Shown one piece after another: positions 23,760-35,023 of a DNA stretch of 64,000 nucleotides. The DNA comes from Brachionus rotundiformis. Lineage: Eukaryota; Rotifera; Eurotatoria; Ploima; Brachionidae. Every line of letters starts with the position of its first letter. Position 1 is the stretch's first letter. A program made the translations under genes and the position numbers. The notes under the pieces were generated by a model. That model saw only the letters and a list, made by a program, of their open reading frames with translations. It ran no database searches and was not told the origin of the DNA. The stretch lies in the NCBI GenBank assembly GCA_016802295.1, contig JAESIW010000137.1, positions 4,455,340 through 4,519,339 of the forward strand. The letters run 5' to 3'.

Positions 23760-24605
23760 ATTTTAAAAAGAGTATTTTATTTTAGACTTGTCTCTGTTAA
23801 TTAATTTTCTATAATTAAATTAAATTAGTTGTTGATTTTTTTCAAAAAGAAAATAAAACTATCAATTTTAGCAACTCATTATTGGAATTGTTTTGCTATT
23901 TTTCATTTAAAGACAACTATTACTTTATTAAGGAATAAAATGAAGTTTTTTTTTTCAGTGAAAAAGCATTTATAAAAAATATGATAAAAATTTAATTAAC
24001 ATTCAGTCTTATTAAACAAAAAAATTTTCGTATTTTGAATTTATTTGTGAATAAAATAAGTTTTTAAAATCTAATGATAATTTTTAGCTGTATTTTTTAT
24101 TATGCCTAAATAATAAGCTATCAATAAATAAAAATTTTTATATATTGATATTAATTCTTAAAGATTTTTGTTTGAAATGTTATTGTTAGTTCAGTTAAGA
24201 TTGGATTAAAGTCTTTCTGTCATAGGAACAAAGGAAAAAGTTGCTATCCATATTCTTTCACTTGCAAGAATTAAATTAGGCTTTTAAATGTAAAAATGAA
24301 GTGACCAGTTACCACTGGGATTAAATTGATCTTTGAGTTAAAATTGATTATTTTAATAAAAAAACTTTAAATGAGATTGTAAAAGACTGGCAGATAAGGG
24401 AAATTGTAAATTATGAATTAGTTATATTGGTTTTCTAAGATTTTGTGATTCCAATGGCAAACTTCAAATTGCTAAAACAAAAATAAAGTTAATTTAACCT
24501 TATTTTGAAAATTTTGTATACATATTAAATTAGGAAAAAAATTTCTAGAATTTAAAATTATATAATTCGAATTATATAACTATATAATATTCTGTTCAGC
24601 GACTG
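23760..24605. other. Intergenic region, nothing recognised
   Basis: AT-rich spacer between two plus-strand genes. It should hold the TFIIE-beta 3' end and the promoter of the glomulin-like gene, but I see no clear element. Confidence 0.5.
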
Positions 24606-26234
24606 ATGGAAGTTTATGAGGCACTCGAAAAAGCTCTGGAACAAAATGAATTAGAAGTTTTTAAAAAATTTTATTTCGCACCTCAAAATGAAAAATTTAA
24701 ACACGAATTTAGCTGGGATTTGGCGATTCTTTTTACCACATATCTTAAAAAATATTCGCTAGATAATCGAACTGAATCAATCGAGTTTTTGAAAGAGATA
24801 AACATACAACTTTGCCAAAATTACGCAAATACCAAAGAGGTCTATCTTGTTTATTTGGAAAATTCAGATTTTTTCATTAAAGGTGAAAATTTCGACCATT
24901 TTATCCAACTAATTACAATCATTTTTCATAAAAACAGCATTAAATTTCTCACAAATAGCCTGGTAAATGCTTTAACCATTTTCAACAAACATCTTTCACA
25001 AATTCCATCTGATAAAATCAGCACAGAAATTGGTCAGATTTTTACATTTTTTGCCAGTCTAACCAACAAATTTAACCAGTCGGTTCAATTAGTTCAAATT
25101 ATAACCAAATATTTAATTGAACTATTCAAGTATGTTTTCAAAATAGATTTTTTTGATTCAAAAATTGAACCAGCAATCATTCAAACAGTTGATTTTATCA
25201 AAAAATTGAATAAAAATATATTTATTTTAATAAATAAGATAGAATCAAGAGGAATAAGTGAAGATTCAGATTCAGATATAGTAGACAAAACAGCGTTGAG
25301 TTTGTTCACCTGCTTTATTCTAATCAAGCAGTCCAAAATAGACTTTGACTACCTCAATTTTCCCAAGGTATATCAGAATATTTTTATTTTTGAAGAATTG
25401 TTAAAGACTATAACGCGTTTATTGTATGACCTCAACAATGAGCTTTTCACCAATTATGGTTTATTAGCGGCCAGAACCTTAATCGATAGGGTGGATGAAA
25501 AAATTCTTGCCGAGGAGTACCTCGAATTCGGTCCCTTGATTGAGTTTTTTGAGTCTTTATTTCGAATCAGTGTGCACGCTAGGTCCGAATCGAGCCGTAA
25601 ATTGTCAAATCTAATTCTCAAAAAAGTATTTAATTTGTTCAATAGGACAGCTAGATTTAATTATATAAAGTATTTTTTCAATTTTTATTCGAAAGGTTCG
25701 GAGCCTATAAACATTTATGTCTTGTCTTATTTAATGTATATACTCAAAGAAGAGATAAACGAGTCCATCAATTTGGATGAAGATTTTTATTTGATAAAAA
25801 AATCAAATTTAAAGAAAATTTTTGTCCTTATTTTGATCAATAAAAAATATGATGTTTGCCACGAGTCATCATTAATTGTATCACTTTTGAGTCTAGTTCG
25901 TTTGATCTTGCTTAAAGATAAAGCTGATAAAACTGGTATTTATTCAGAATTTAAAAATACTGTGATCAAATTTTTGGAAAATATTGGAATAAATTGTGAA
26001 GAGAGTAAGAAATTTTATTCAACTGAAATGAATAAATTGGTAAATGAGGTCGAAAAAATTGGTAAAAATGAAGTGAAAAAAACAATAAAAATTGACCAAG
26101 AAATTACTTCCGAGCCGACCAAGAAAGAACAAATCCAATCAATAGAAGGTTCATTGCAAACTATAAATCTAATAGAATCTCTTAAATTAAGAATAGAAGA
26201 GTTATATGAAGATTTTAAAATAAATAATAAATAA
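24606..26234 (+). CDS. GLMN: Glomulin-like protein
   Basis: A single-exon, 542-aa, all-helical protein. I assign it to glomulin, a HEAT-like repeat protein that in vertebrates binds RBX1 and inhibits cullin-RING ubiquitin ligases. The clearest match is the C-terminal helix LIESLKLRIEELYEDF, which parallels LIESVLARVEELIE of human glomulin, plus the preceding ending pattern and overall length (human 594 aa). In the middle (about 285-370) a run of helices around YGLLAARTLIDRV and RSESSRKLSNLILKKVFN matches the helical repeats that include a P-x-x-x-LRKKS block in vertebrates. Similarity is low overall, as is common for this family. An unrelated armadillo-like protein cannot be excluded. Confidence 0.7.
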   Translation: MEVYEALEKALEQNELEVFKKFYFAPQNEKFKHEFSWDLAILFTTYLKKYSLDNRTESIEFLKEINIQLCQNYANTKEVYLVYLENSDFFIKGENFDHFIQLITIIFHKNSIKFLTNSLVNALTIFNKHLSQIPSDKISTEIGQIFTFFASLTNKFNQSVQLVQIITKYLIELFKYVFKIDFFDSKIEPAIIQTVDFIKKLNKNIFILINKIESRGISEDSDSDIVDKTALSLFTCFILIKQSKIDFDYLNFPKVYQNIFIFEELLKTITRLLYDLNNELFTNYGLLAARTLIDRVDEKILAEEYLEFGPLIEFFESLFRISVHARSESSRKLSNLILKKVFNLFNRTARFNYIKYFFNFYSKGSEPINIYVLSYLMYILKEEINESINLDEDFYLIKKSNLKKIFVLILINKKYDVCHESSLIVSLLSLVRLILLKDKADKTGIYSEFKNTVIKFLENIGINCEESKKFYSTEMNKLVNEVEKIGKNEVKKTIKIDQEITSEPTKKEQIQSIEGSLQTINLIESLKLRIEELYEDFKINNK

Positions 26235-26341
26235 TCAATTTATTTTCACAATTTAAATTACAATTTAATTATGACCAGTAATTTTGTCATTATTTTCAGA
26301 CATTTTTTTTAGTTTTTTTTACCTATTTATGTGTCAAGAAA

Positions 26342-28730
26342 ATGCTAAAACGTTTGGCTTTTTTTCCAAAATTGATACCAACAAAATCTTTATATCTTGG
26401 TCAATCAAGATATTACTTGCGTGTGCCATCTCTTCTTAAAATCAAACCAAATCACGTTATTTGCCAGGCTACAAGATTTGAATCAACTGAACAAGAGTCT
26501 ACTCAAGAAGAAGAGAATGACGAAACAGTCGAAGATGCTATTCTAAAAACTGCTCTTGAATTTGTTCCAGAATACGGATTCACTTCAGAGGCCATCAGCA
26601 AAGGTAAAACTTAAAAGCTGATAAAAGAGCATTTTTATACTATGTGACCATATTTAACTGTAGCTTATATTAATTACTCTATTCGTCACTCATTTACTGG
26701 AACCTAGTATAAAATTTTAGAGATAATCAGCCATTGATTTGATAATAATAAACTTAAAATTAAAGTATAAAAAATTAAGATATTCATTAATTATCTGAAA
26801 TAGGTATATTATTGGGCTCTTTTGACTTAATTTTATTTTTCAAATTAAATTAAAGTTAACTTGATCTTATTTAATAGTTTTATCAGGCTTAATTAGATTT
26901 GGGAAGTAAAGAAATATATACAGAAAATTAATTCATCTGTAAAAAATTTAAATGAATAAAATATTGCCTTGATTATTATTGCACATATTTTTAAATGTCT
27001 TCAAGAACTTATTTTCTGGTATTGACTCAAGCATTTCATGTATTTGAACGGAAAAACTCTATCTTGAGGTATCTTTAGGATTTTTCAATTAAATTACGAA
27101 GTCATTATCATTATTTAAATTTTTTAGATTTTGTTTTTTTTTTCATATTGACTTTTGACAATAGTTAAGATATCTCATGATTTACGGTATTGTGAATTTC
27201 AAAAGCATACAGAACAAAAATTCTTCCTATTTTGATAAATATAAATATACTAAAATAAAATATATTCTAAAAAATACTGCAACATAGTGCAACATACTCT
27301 TTTGCATTTTTTTACCTAAAATAATTTTTCTGATGTAGATAATAGACAAAAAGTAGAGCATCAATAAAATTTAATTTGATTATTGATTTTGTTTACTTAA
27401 AAAAAGAAAATAAAACTTTTATTTTTGGTAAAAAAGATATTACAAAGTATGTTGCAGTATTTTTTAAAATATATTTTATTTTGGTAAATTTATATTTATC
27501 AAAATAGGAATTACCATGATTAACATTCTTACGTGAAAATAAGTGATTGACTTATTCCGCTTTGTCTGAAAAAGGCAAAACATTGTATTGGGATTGGGAT
27601 GCTTCGCCATAGATTGGTCTTCTATCCTCCGTTACCAAATTTGTGCAATTCTTGAAAAATGACAGAACTATAAAAAAAATTTGAACTTAAATAATCTTGA
27701 TTAAGAAAGATTAACCAAAATAATTTTTAAAAAGAATAGAAATTTTGTTTACCAATCTTTATTTTTCGTTGGTTAATTCTATTAGTTCCATTCACTCAAT
27801 TGAAGTATAAAAAATTTTCCATAATATTAGATTATTGATTCATGTTCAAACTTAAACTAAAGGTTTGATGTCAATTTGATGATTTTGGAGTATAAATTTG
27901 GTCATCATATTTATCATTATTGATAAGGTCTTAGATGCATCAGAATTTTACGATGTTTTTTTAAGGGGCAATGGATCTTGGACTTTCATCAGCAGCAAAA
28001 GGAATATTCAGCAATGGAGCTTTTGACTTGATAGATTTTTTTTACAAGAAATCGAACAAAGATCTGGAAGTCTATTTAGAGGATTTAATTCAAAAAGGTG
28101 AAGTGAAACGTAAAAATGAGTTGATTCGTATGGCAATTATTTATAGATTAAAGCTAATACAACCGTACATTAAGCACTGGCCTCAAGTATGTTGTATAAT
28201 TTTTTTTGGAGTTTATTTGGATAAATTTTCTTAGGCCATGGCCATTCAAACATTTTATCCATCAAATGCAATTGTAGCAATTGAAAATTTGCTCAGACTT
28301 TGTGACCAAATATGGCACCAAGTTGGCGACAACTCAACTGATGTAAAAATTTTTACAAAATCTTTCAAATTTGTTTTAATTTATTTTCGTGATTAAGATG
28401 AACTGGTACACAAAGAGATTGACATTGGCCGCTGTCTACAAATCGACCGAATTTTTTATGATACAAGACAAATCCGAAAACTTCAAAGATACTTATGAAT
28501 TTTTGGATAATCGCTTGAAAGATTTGGGAACTTTTAATCAAATAAAGTCTAATGTAATTTAATGAGTTTCTTTTTTCAGATTATTCCTTATCTTTTTAAA
28601 CTTAAGATAAATGGTTTGGGTCAAATTGTGAATGGATCTTTGACAGTGGTAGATTTTAAATAAAAAATTTATTAATATTTAATCTAATTGTTTTTTTTAG
28701 CTTAAAAATGTGCTTAATTTGAGAAATTAA
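26342..28730 (+). CDS. COQ9: Ubiquinone biosynthesis protein COQ9, mitochondrial
   Basis: Lipid-binding protein that presents coenzyme Q intermediates to COQ7 in the mitochondrial CoQ complex. Exons 26342-26603, 27966-28186, 28235-28342, 28398-28553, 28607-28648 and 28701-28730 give 272 aa. A basic, Ser/Arg-rich N-terminus without acidic residues (about 1-45) looks like a mitochondrial presequence; an acidic stretch EEENDETVED follows. Conserved blocks: ALEFVPEYGFTSEAI, LGLSSAAKGIF, RLKLIQPYIKHWPQA, DQIWHQVGDNSTD-NWYTKRLTLAAVY and FLDNRLKD. For exon 5 I chose the acceptor at 28606 because the nearer one would add about ten residues absent from the family. Intron 1 (1362 nt) is far longer than the others and holds a foldback repeat. 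Confidence 0.93.
27224..27509. repeat. Foldback (inverted repeat) in COQ9 intron 1
   Basis: Arms of about 62 bp, 27224-27286 and 27448-27509, are inverted copies (outer end TCCTATTTTGATAAATATAA, inner end GCAACATA), separated by about 160 bp. Probably a MITE-like insertion, which would help explain why this intron is so long. No clear target duplication. Confidence 0.7.
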
Positions 28731-29792
28731 TTGATCATTTAATTATAAAAATTAAATTAGTTATAAAAAATAAATTATTTTTCAAGAGTTGTTTTTGTTT
28801 TTTATTATTTAGATTAACTTTTCCAATAGATTTAATAATCACTGATTTTTGAAGTTGATGGTGAGCTCTTCTAACAAAAATCTAATTAAAAAATGTAAAT
28901 TTCATACAAAATATAATTTTCTTATTAAATATGAGAAATCTCAACAGTGAAACGCCAACATAAAAACAAATTATTTTTTGTTATTTGAGTAAACAAATAA
29001 CCAAAGCCAATATGCTATGAATGCAAACAGATATAATAAGTTATCTAATTAAATTCGCATATCTGTGGGGATTCTAAAAAACTGTCTTTTTATGCTAATA
29101 TCTTGAAAGCTTCGCTCATTCAATAATTTATATTATATTCCGTAGTTTATTGTTTCTTTTAATATTTGTCTACTTATTCAAATATCAAAAAAAATTTTAT
29201 TTAGGGAACAAGTTAAAGAAAATATTTTTTTTAATAAGAATTTATATATAAATTTAAATATTAAAGAGTAATATTCGATAGTTAATTATTGATAACTTAA
29301 TTAGTAATTTAAATTTTAAGTAACTGAATATTTGAATTACGAAACAAGGATTCTAAATGATGTCATTTAAAACCCTTAAAAATATTAAAATCATTTTTGT
29401 TTGATTGAATTTCTAGATATTTTCCCACTATAATAAATTATTAATAATTTGCCATTTATTTTACCAAAAATAAAAATTGATGCGATACAATTCACACTGT
29501 TAGTTTTCAGCAAAAATTCAAATAATGTTTTCTTAAAAAATGTTTACATCATAATTATCCAAATCGAAAAAAATAATCAAAAAATAATTATTAAATACTT
29601 TAGTATAGTTATTTAATTTTAAATGCGGAACAAATTGTTCTTTGTGTGAAAAATAGGATAATCTTCATAATAAAAGAAGAATACGAATTTAAAAAATTCT
29701 TTATAAAAATAAATTCTAATCAAAGTCTTTACAGAATTATTAAAGTGTAATAATTTTAAACAATAATTAGATGAAAATTTTTAGATTAAATA
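28731..29792. other. Intergenic region, nothing recognised
   Basis: AT-rich spacer between COQ9 and the receptor gene. No exon, RNA gene or repeat that I can support. Confidence 0.5.
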
Positions 29793-31743
29793 ATGATACC
29801 TTATATTAAAGTTATTTTACCGTTTGCTATTGGAATAGGCTTTGTTTTATGTCAACAAGGAGCTATTAATCTAAAACGAGACTTGTTCAAAAATTATGAC
29901 CCACAATCTCGACCAGTTGAGAATTCTTCCCAAATAACAAATGTTTGTACTGGGTTGTATGTGCTTCAAATAGTCGGACTAAGTGAAAAAAGTCAAGTGA
30001 GTAAAATAAATTATAAAATTTGATAATTAATTTTTGAAACTTTAAGATAATGTCAGTTAACATTCAGCTTGTTTTTATCTGGGTAAAAAAATTTTATAAT
30101 TTATCAACTAATTTTTTTAAAAGTGTGATAACCGATAACAATTAGGAAATACTTTGCTAGTTGGATTGAAAAACAGAAGAATACTTGAAGAAAGATAATT
30201 TTTAAGATAATTTAATGAGATGGCCATATTTCTTCAGAAACAGTATCGTCAGCATTTGGAATAGTTTGCCATCCAGTGTCATTGACGCTTCAGTTAAAAA
30301 CAGGACCTTAATTACCATAATTTTCTTTTTCGTTATCATACTTTAATTTATCTTTTTACTAATGATTTTTAAAAAATCTTTGTAAAATTTTGTAAGAATG
30401 ATTCCTTTCTTAAATGGGACCCAACTGAATATGACAATGTGAGCCAATTGTATGTCAAATCGTCAATGATCTGGACTCCAGATATAATTATAATGGATTC
30501 AGCTGAGGAAAAATTGTTTCGTGGATACAGAGACAATTATTTAATAATAGTTAATTCAGCTGGAAAAATAAGATGGCATTACCAAACATTAAGCAAAAGT
30601 TTCTGTGCTATAGATGTAATGAACTTCCCATTTGATGAACAAACATGCTCGCTTAACATTCGTTCATCGGCTAGAGACAAAAACATGCTGAGGATCATCA
30701 AGCGGAATGTAAAAGCTAAAGTAATGGAAAATATAAAAACTGAATGGTTCATAGTTAACTCAACAGTAGAAGAAACAAGCATAGTTTTGACCAAGAACTC
30801 AAACAATATTGAATACACTGTTTTAAAATTTTCTCTTAAACTACGACGGGTCACTACACATTATTTTTTAAAAATAATCTTTCCTTTTACCATAATCGCC
30901 TCCATAACCTTATTCACGTTTTGGCTTGCGCCAGACTCTGGTGAAAAGTTGACTTTAGATGTTACAATTCTTCTAAGTCTCGTTTTTTATCTACAAATTA
31001 CATCTGATTACATTCCTAGGGGATTTTCAAAAGTTCCAATTTTGACTCTATTCACACTGACTAATTTTTCTCTTGTTTTTCTTTCCTGCGTTTTTACAGT
31101 CATGGTACTGAGACTTTACTACAAGTCACCATCTTATCTTTCGCCACAGCAAAACCAGTTACCTTACATCTTTAGACTAATTTTGTTCAAATATGTTGGG
31201 CCTTTTTTGTGCCTAAAGTTTTATTTTCGCAGAAAAGACGAACTTTATTCGCCAAGGTCCGATCTTGCTAAGATCAGAGAAAAACATAAGAAAAAATGTG
31301 ATATTATGATGAACAAAAATTTATCTAAATGTGTAATGGATTTTGAAATGATAACCAATGATCAAACTGTAGAAACATTGTACCAAAATACTCATCAGTT
31401 GTTGAATACAATTAGACTCTTGAATAGATGTATGAGGATTAATTTGGAAAAAGATATGGAAGATGAAATGAAAATAGAAGATTATATTAGAAAAGAGAAA
31501 GTTAATTTAGAAAGATCGCTGTATTACGAAGAGTGGAAGCAAGCCGCACTGGTACTTGACAGGTAAATATCATTTAAATTTAGTATATTATATTTTTAAA
31601 TTAATTTTTAACAAAGACTTTTTTTTGTTATATTTTTGGTTTGTATGCCAATGACAACCATGATCTTTTTCAGAACTAATTTTTACGAATACATTACATC
31701 GAGTCGTGACACAAATGGAAATATTCAGAATTTAAGTTGTTAG
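29793..31743 (+). CDS. Nicotinic acetylcholine receptor-like Cys-loop subunit (non-alpha)
   Basis: Pentameric ligand-gated cation channel subunit. Exons 29793-29996, 30047-30082, 30397-31562 and 31617-31743 give 510 aa. A signal peptide ends near residue 21. The extracellular domain has IWTPDI (loop A) and the Cys-loop C-AIDVMNFPFDEQT-C with the standard 13 residues between cysteines. Loop C lacks the vicinal Cys pair, so it is a non-alpha type subunit. M1-M3 lie in about 230-320; the M2 start GEKLT has Glu at the -1' position, as in cation channels. M4 is encoded across the last intron: VLDRLFFVIFLVCMPMTTMIFF. Intron 2 (314 nt) contains a LINE fragment. Ligand unknown; acetylcholine is inferred from the family. 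Confidence 0.9.
30220..30315 (+). pseudogene. LINE fragment inside the receptor gene intron
   Basis: The plus strand reads FFRNSIVSIWNSLPSSVIDASVKN, the FF-NRVV--WNSLP--VV-A-SVN-F block at the C-terminus of jockey/CR1-like reverse transcriptases. The same block appears in the fragment at 63.6-64 kb. Only this short piece remains. Confidence 0.7.
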
Positions 31744-32824
31744 ATTTTTTTCAATAACAAAAATTTGATATTGAGGTTTTATTTTTCAATATTTTAATGA
31801 TGAAAATAAAATATATACAAAACATGGAGCAGTCTTTTTATCATTTTGCCTTTATTAACTGTAATAATTAAGGTTAATCATCCAATTTTGCTTAAGTTCA
31901 TTTTTTGTTTTTTAGCATATTGTTATTTTTAATCAAAAATTTTTAAAATAGAAACATGTATAAGTAAATTTGAAATATTATTACTATTAAAAACTATCTA
32001 ATGAGTTGAATTATATAAAATTTAAAACTAAAAATAATAATAAAATTAACTATTGAATTCTTATATTTTTAAACATAAGAAAAGTTATTTTTTGGTAATC
32101 ATTATGATGAAAATGAACTAAAATTAAATATGGAAAAATATGTGAAGTAAAACAAAAAGTAATTAAATTAAAAAATACCAATGTTTTTTTAAATGACTTC
32201 ACTATAAAAGGATGTATAATTTCTTTGTAGTAGTTTTTTAACTTTTATACAGTTCGAAGTCAAAGGTAAAAATTATGCTTTGGTAACTAAATTCTTAAAA
32301 TCGTTATGTGTTCCATTCGCGGCATTGATGGTGCATTAGCACCAGATAATTAGAAAATAACAGAACATAATTGCATAGTTAATTAATTCTTTCTAACTTA
32401 AAGGCATGAAATTTTAGTTTTCGAGGATCAGAAACACCTATGGTTTAATAAATAAAGATCACTCAAAAAAAATTCTTAGTTAAAAATTTAGATATATTTC
32501 TTTGTAGTGCTTAATTAAAAATTGACCATGATTTTTGGACAATTTTGATCAAAAAATCAATACTTAGCTGATTGATTACAAAATTGGAAAGGAAAAATCC
32601 GAAATTTAAGTCATTTAAAATAATTCACTTTATTTATAAATTTAAATAATATTAATTGCCTAAATAATTCGATTTTTTTAAATTTTATGTTTAGATAAAA
32701 ATTTTATATTTTTACATATTTATTCAGGGTAAAATTTAAACGATTTAAAATATTTAGATTCTATGATCTAAGATCATTCAATTAATCAAGTAAAATTATA
32801 AGATAAAAAAATTGGATAAAATTC
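31744..32824. other. Intergenic region between convergent genes, nothing recognised
   Basis: AT-rich 3' flanks of the receptor and HIRIP3-like genes. No feature identified beyond possible AATAAA-type signals. Confidence 0.5.
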
Positions 32825-35023
32825 TCAATCATCCGAATCGTTAATATCATTCAGAATCTTCCTCTTTTTGGGTCTATCTTCGCTATCAGAATTATCACTT
32901 GCAATGATATCTTTAATTCTGGACATACTTTTTTCAACTAAATCTTTCTGCTCTTCATCTGACTCTTGGTCCGAATCTTGGCTCACATCGACTCGCTTAA
33001 GTCTTACATGAGGATTTTTGGCTGCATTTTCAGCAGACACTTGAATTTTGACAGTATTTCTAGATGATCTGGTAGCCCTTGACGAACCAGTATCTATTAT
33101 GTTATTTACATCTAACTCAGCAATTTCTTTTTCTCTATCTCTCTTGGATTTGAACTTCTTGAGGCTAGCAATTGAAAGAGACTGGCCTTTATATCCTGCG
33201 TCTGTGAAAATTTTCTTTAAAAAATCATATCTCGCTTTCTTGCTCTTCAATGCTTCTAACTCACTATTTTTTACAATTCTGAGACCAGCCACCCTCAAAA
33301 GCTTTCTGAGGCGAATAATTTTGGTATCGGTCTCAATAGAGTAGCTCTTTGATTTATCTTCACCTTCATCTTCATCATTTTCGGATTTTAATGAAATAGA
33401 TTCGTCCAAATCGATAGGTTTTTCAGTTTTGTCAGTTGTATTGGTTCCTTTACCATCTTTTTTCTCTTCTTTCTTTGATTTTTTGGTTTTTGGATTCTTG
33501 ACAGATTCAGTTTTTTTGCTTTTCTTATCTTTTTTACATTCGTCACTTTTTTTTTCATTGGATTTAGCATTTGGGGTCTCAGATTCTTCATCTGATTTAA
33601 TCGAACCACTCGATGCTTTTGCTAAAGTATTTGTTGTGTCTAATTCATTTTCGGAGTCAGTCTGTTCATTGTCTTGAGATTTTCGATTTTCTTCAGGATC
33701 ACTATCAATTTTATCATTTGATTCAATTTCAGAATCATTTTTTTTACTGACAGGAATATGTTTTGAATCAGCATTTTCAATAACTTCTTTTTCAAAATTT
33801 TCAACTTCCATATCAATTTCCAAATCAGTTTTTTCAGTGATTCCACAATTATTTTCAATTTTGGATTCTTCATCACTATTCTCGATAGATAATTTATTTG
33901 ACTTCATATTTTGAGAAGTTTTTGCTTTTTGTTTAGGCTCTTGAAATTCTTTATTTTTATCACTGTTATCTATCAATGCTTTCTTGGACTTCCTTCCACG
34001 AGGTGTTTTTGGTTGTTGCTTAGCATCTTTGCTTTCATTTTCTTCAACCTTTTCTTGGTCTTTTTCTCCATCTTTGCCTTGGTCCTTATCCATCTCCTCA
34101 TCACTGTTATCTATCAATGCTTTCTTGGACTTCCTTCCACGAGGTGTTTTTGGTTGTTGCTTAGCATCTTTGCTTTCATTTTCTTCAACATTTTCTTGGT
34201 CTTTTTCTCCATCTTTGCCTTGGTCCTTATCCATCTCCTCATCACTGTTATCTATCAATGCTTTCTTGGACTTCCTTCCACGAGGTGTTTTTGGTTTATC
34301 TTTTGGTGTTTTTATTTTAGACTCTGCACCAATTTTTTCATTTTTTTCTGGAGTTTTTGTTTTTCGATCATCATTAGAAATTTCACCCTTATCCGAATCT
34401 TCATCAGCAATTATTTTTGTTTTTTTATTTGAATCATTTTCTAATTTTATCTTTTGAGTTTTTTTATTTTTTGGAGTGTTTTTGCTTTTTTCACTTTCTT
34501 TTTCCTCATTCTCTTTTTTTTTTGCAGTCCTAATATTTTGATCATTTATTTTTTCTTCCTGGTTTACTGTTTCATAGTTATTAATATCCGAATTTATTTT
34601 TTTAATACTTGTTTCTTCATTTTTTACTTCCACTTTTTCAATTAGATTTTTATTTATTTCGTCTTCTCTTTCTTTTTCTAAAACAATTTCCTCAGTCTTG
34701 GTTTTTTTGGAATTATCTTCTTCGACATCTGAAACGTCTGGTGATCTTGGTCTTTTTTTGGAACTATTCTGCTCTTTTTCTTCATCTAAAGTTTCAAAAC
34801 TTTCTCTTTTTTGTTCTTGATACTCCAAATATAACTTTACCACCAAATCTTTGACAAATTTTGATTCATCTTTGCTCAATGTTCTGTTAATTTCATCAGC
34901 AAGCTTTGTTTTAATTATCTTAAATGAAAGTTGATCCTTATCTTCTGCACCATCGAAAATCTTTTTAATGTGAGGTTTTAATTCTTTTTCCAAGTCATAA
35001 TTCTCTTTATTTTCAGTGCTCAT
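32825..35023 (-). CDS. HIRIP3: HIRIP3-like histone-chaperone-type protein (CHZ motif)
   Basis: A 732-aa, highly charged, single-exon protein. The N-terminal about 75 residues form a small helical domain (LKPHIKKIFDGAEDKDQL...LVVKLYLEYQ) like the start of HIRIP3. The middle (about 75-560) is low-complexity Lys/Glu/Asp/Ser with a 47-residue tandem repeat. The C-terminal domain (about 570-660: IIRLRKLLRVAGLR, LEALKSKKARYDFLKKIF, GYKGQSLSIASLKKFK, AELDVNNII) matches the CHZ region of HIRIP3, which binds H2A-H2B and, in vertebrates, HIRA. Acidic serine stretches resemble CK2 sites, which HIRIP3 is known to carry. The gene is divergent from the ataxin-2-like gene, with about 755 bp between starts. 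Confidence 0.8.
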   Translation of the reverse strand: MSTENKENYDLEKELKPHIKKIFDGAEDKDQLSFKIIKTKLADEINRTLSKDESKFVKDLVVKLYLEYQEQKRESFETLDEEKEQNSSKKRPRSPDVSDVEEDNSKKTKTEEIVLEKEREDEINKNLIEKVEVKNEETSIKKINSDINNYETVNQEEKINDQNIRTAKKKENEEKESEKSKNTPKNKKTQKIKLENDSNKKTKIIADEDSDKGEISNDDRKTKTPEKNEKIGAESKIKTPKDKPKTPRGRKSKKALIDNSDEEMDKDQGKDGEKDQENVEENESKDAKQQPKTPRGRKSKKALIDNSDEEMDKDQGKDGEKDQEKVEENESKDAKQQPKTPRGRKSKKALIDNSDKNKEFQEPKQKAKTSQNMKSNKLSIENSDEESKIENNCGITEKTDLEIDMEVENFEKEVIENADSKHIPVSKKNDSEIESNDKIDSDPEENRKSQDNEQTDSENELDTTNTLAKASSGSIKSDEESETPNAKSNEKKSDECKKDKKSKKTESVKNPKTKKSKKEEKKDGKGTNTTDKTEKPIDLDESISLKSENDEDEGEDKSKSYSIETDTKIIRLRKLLRVAGLRIVKNSELEALKSKKARYDFLKKIFTDAGYKGQSLSIASLKKFKSKRDREKEIAELDVNNIIDTGSSRATRSSRNTVKIQVSAENAAKNPHVRLKRVDVSQDSDQESDEEQKDLVEKSMSRIKDIIASDNSDSEDRPKKRKILNDINDSDD
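33961..34292 (-). repeat. 141-bp tandem repeat within the HIRIP3-like gene
   Basis: Units start at 33961, 34102 and 34243, exactly 141 bp (47 codons) apart. The first two are complete and the third is partial. The units are almost identical in DNA, differing for instance at one base that changes KVEENE to NVEENE. They encode KTPRGRKSKKALIDNSDEEM plus a Lys/Asp/Glu-rich stretch. Confidence 0.95.

Noticed and set aside
27224..27509. A microRNA precursor
   Set aside because: The loop is about 160 nt and the arms are AT-only stretches; it looks like a MITE.
34454..34854. Plus-strand ORFs opposite the HIRIP3-like gene
   Set aside because: Hydrophobic Phe/Leu-rich translations are the antisense of Lys/Glu-rich codons; shadows of the real gene.
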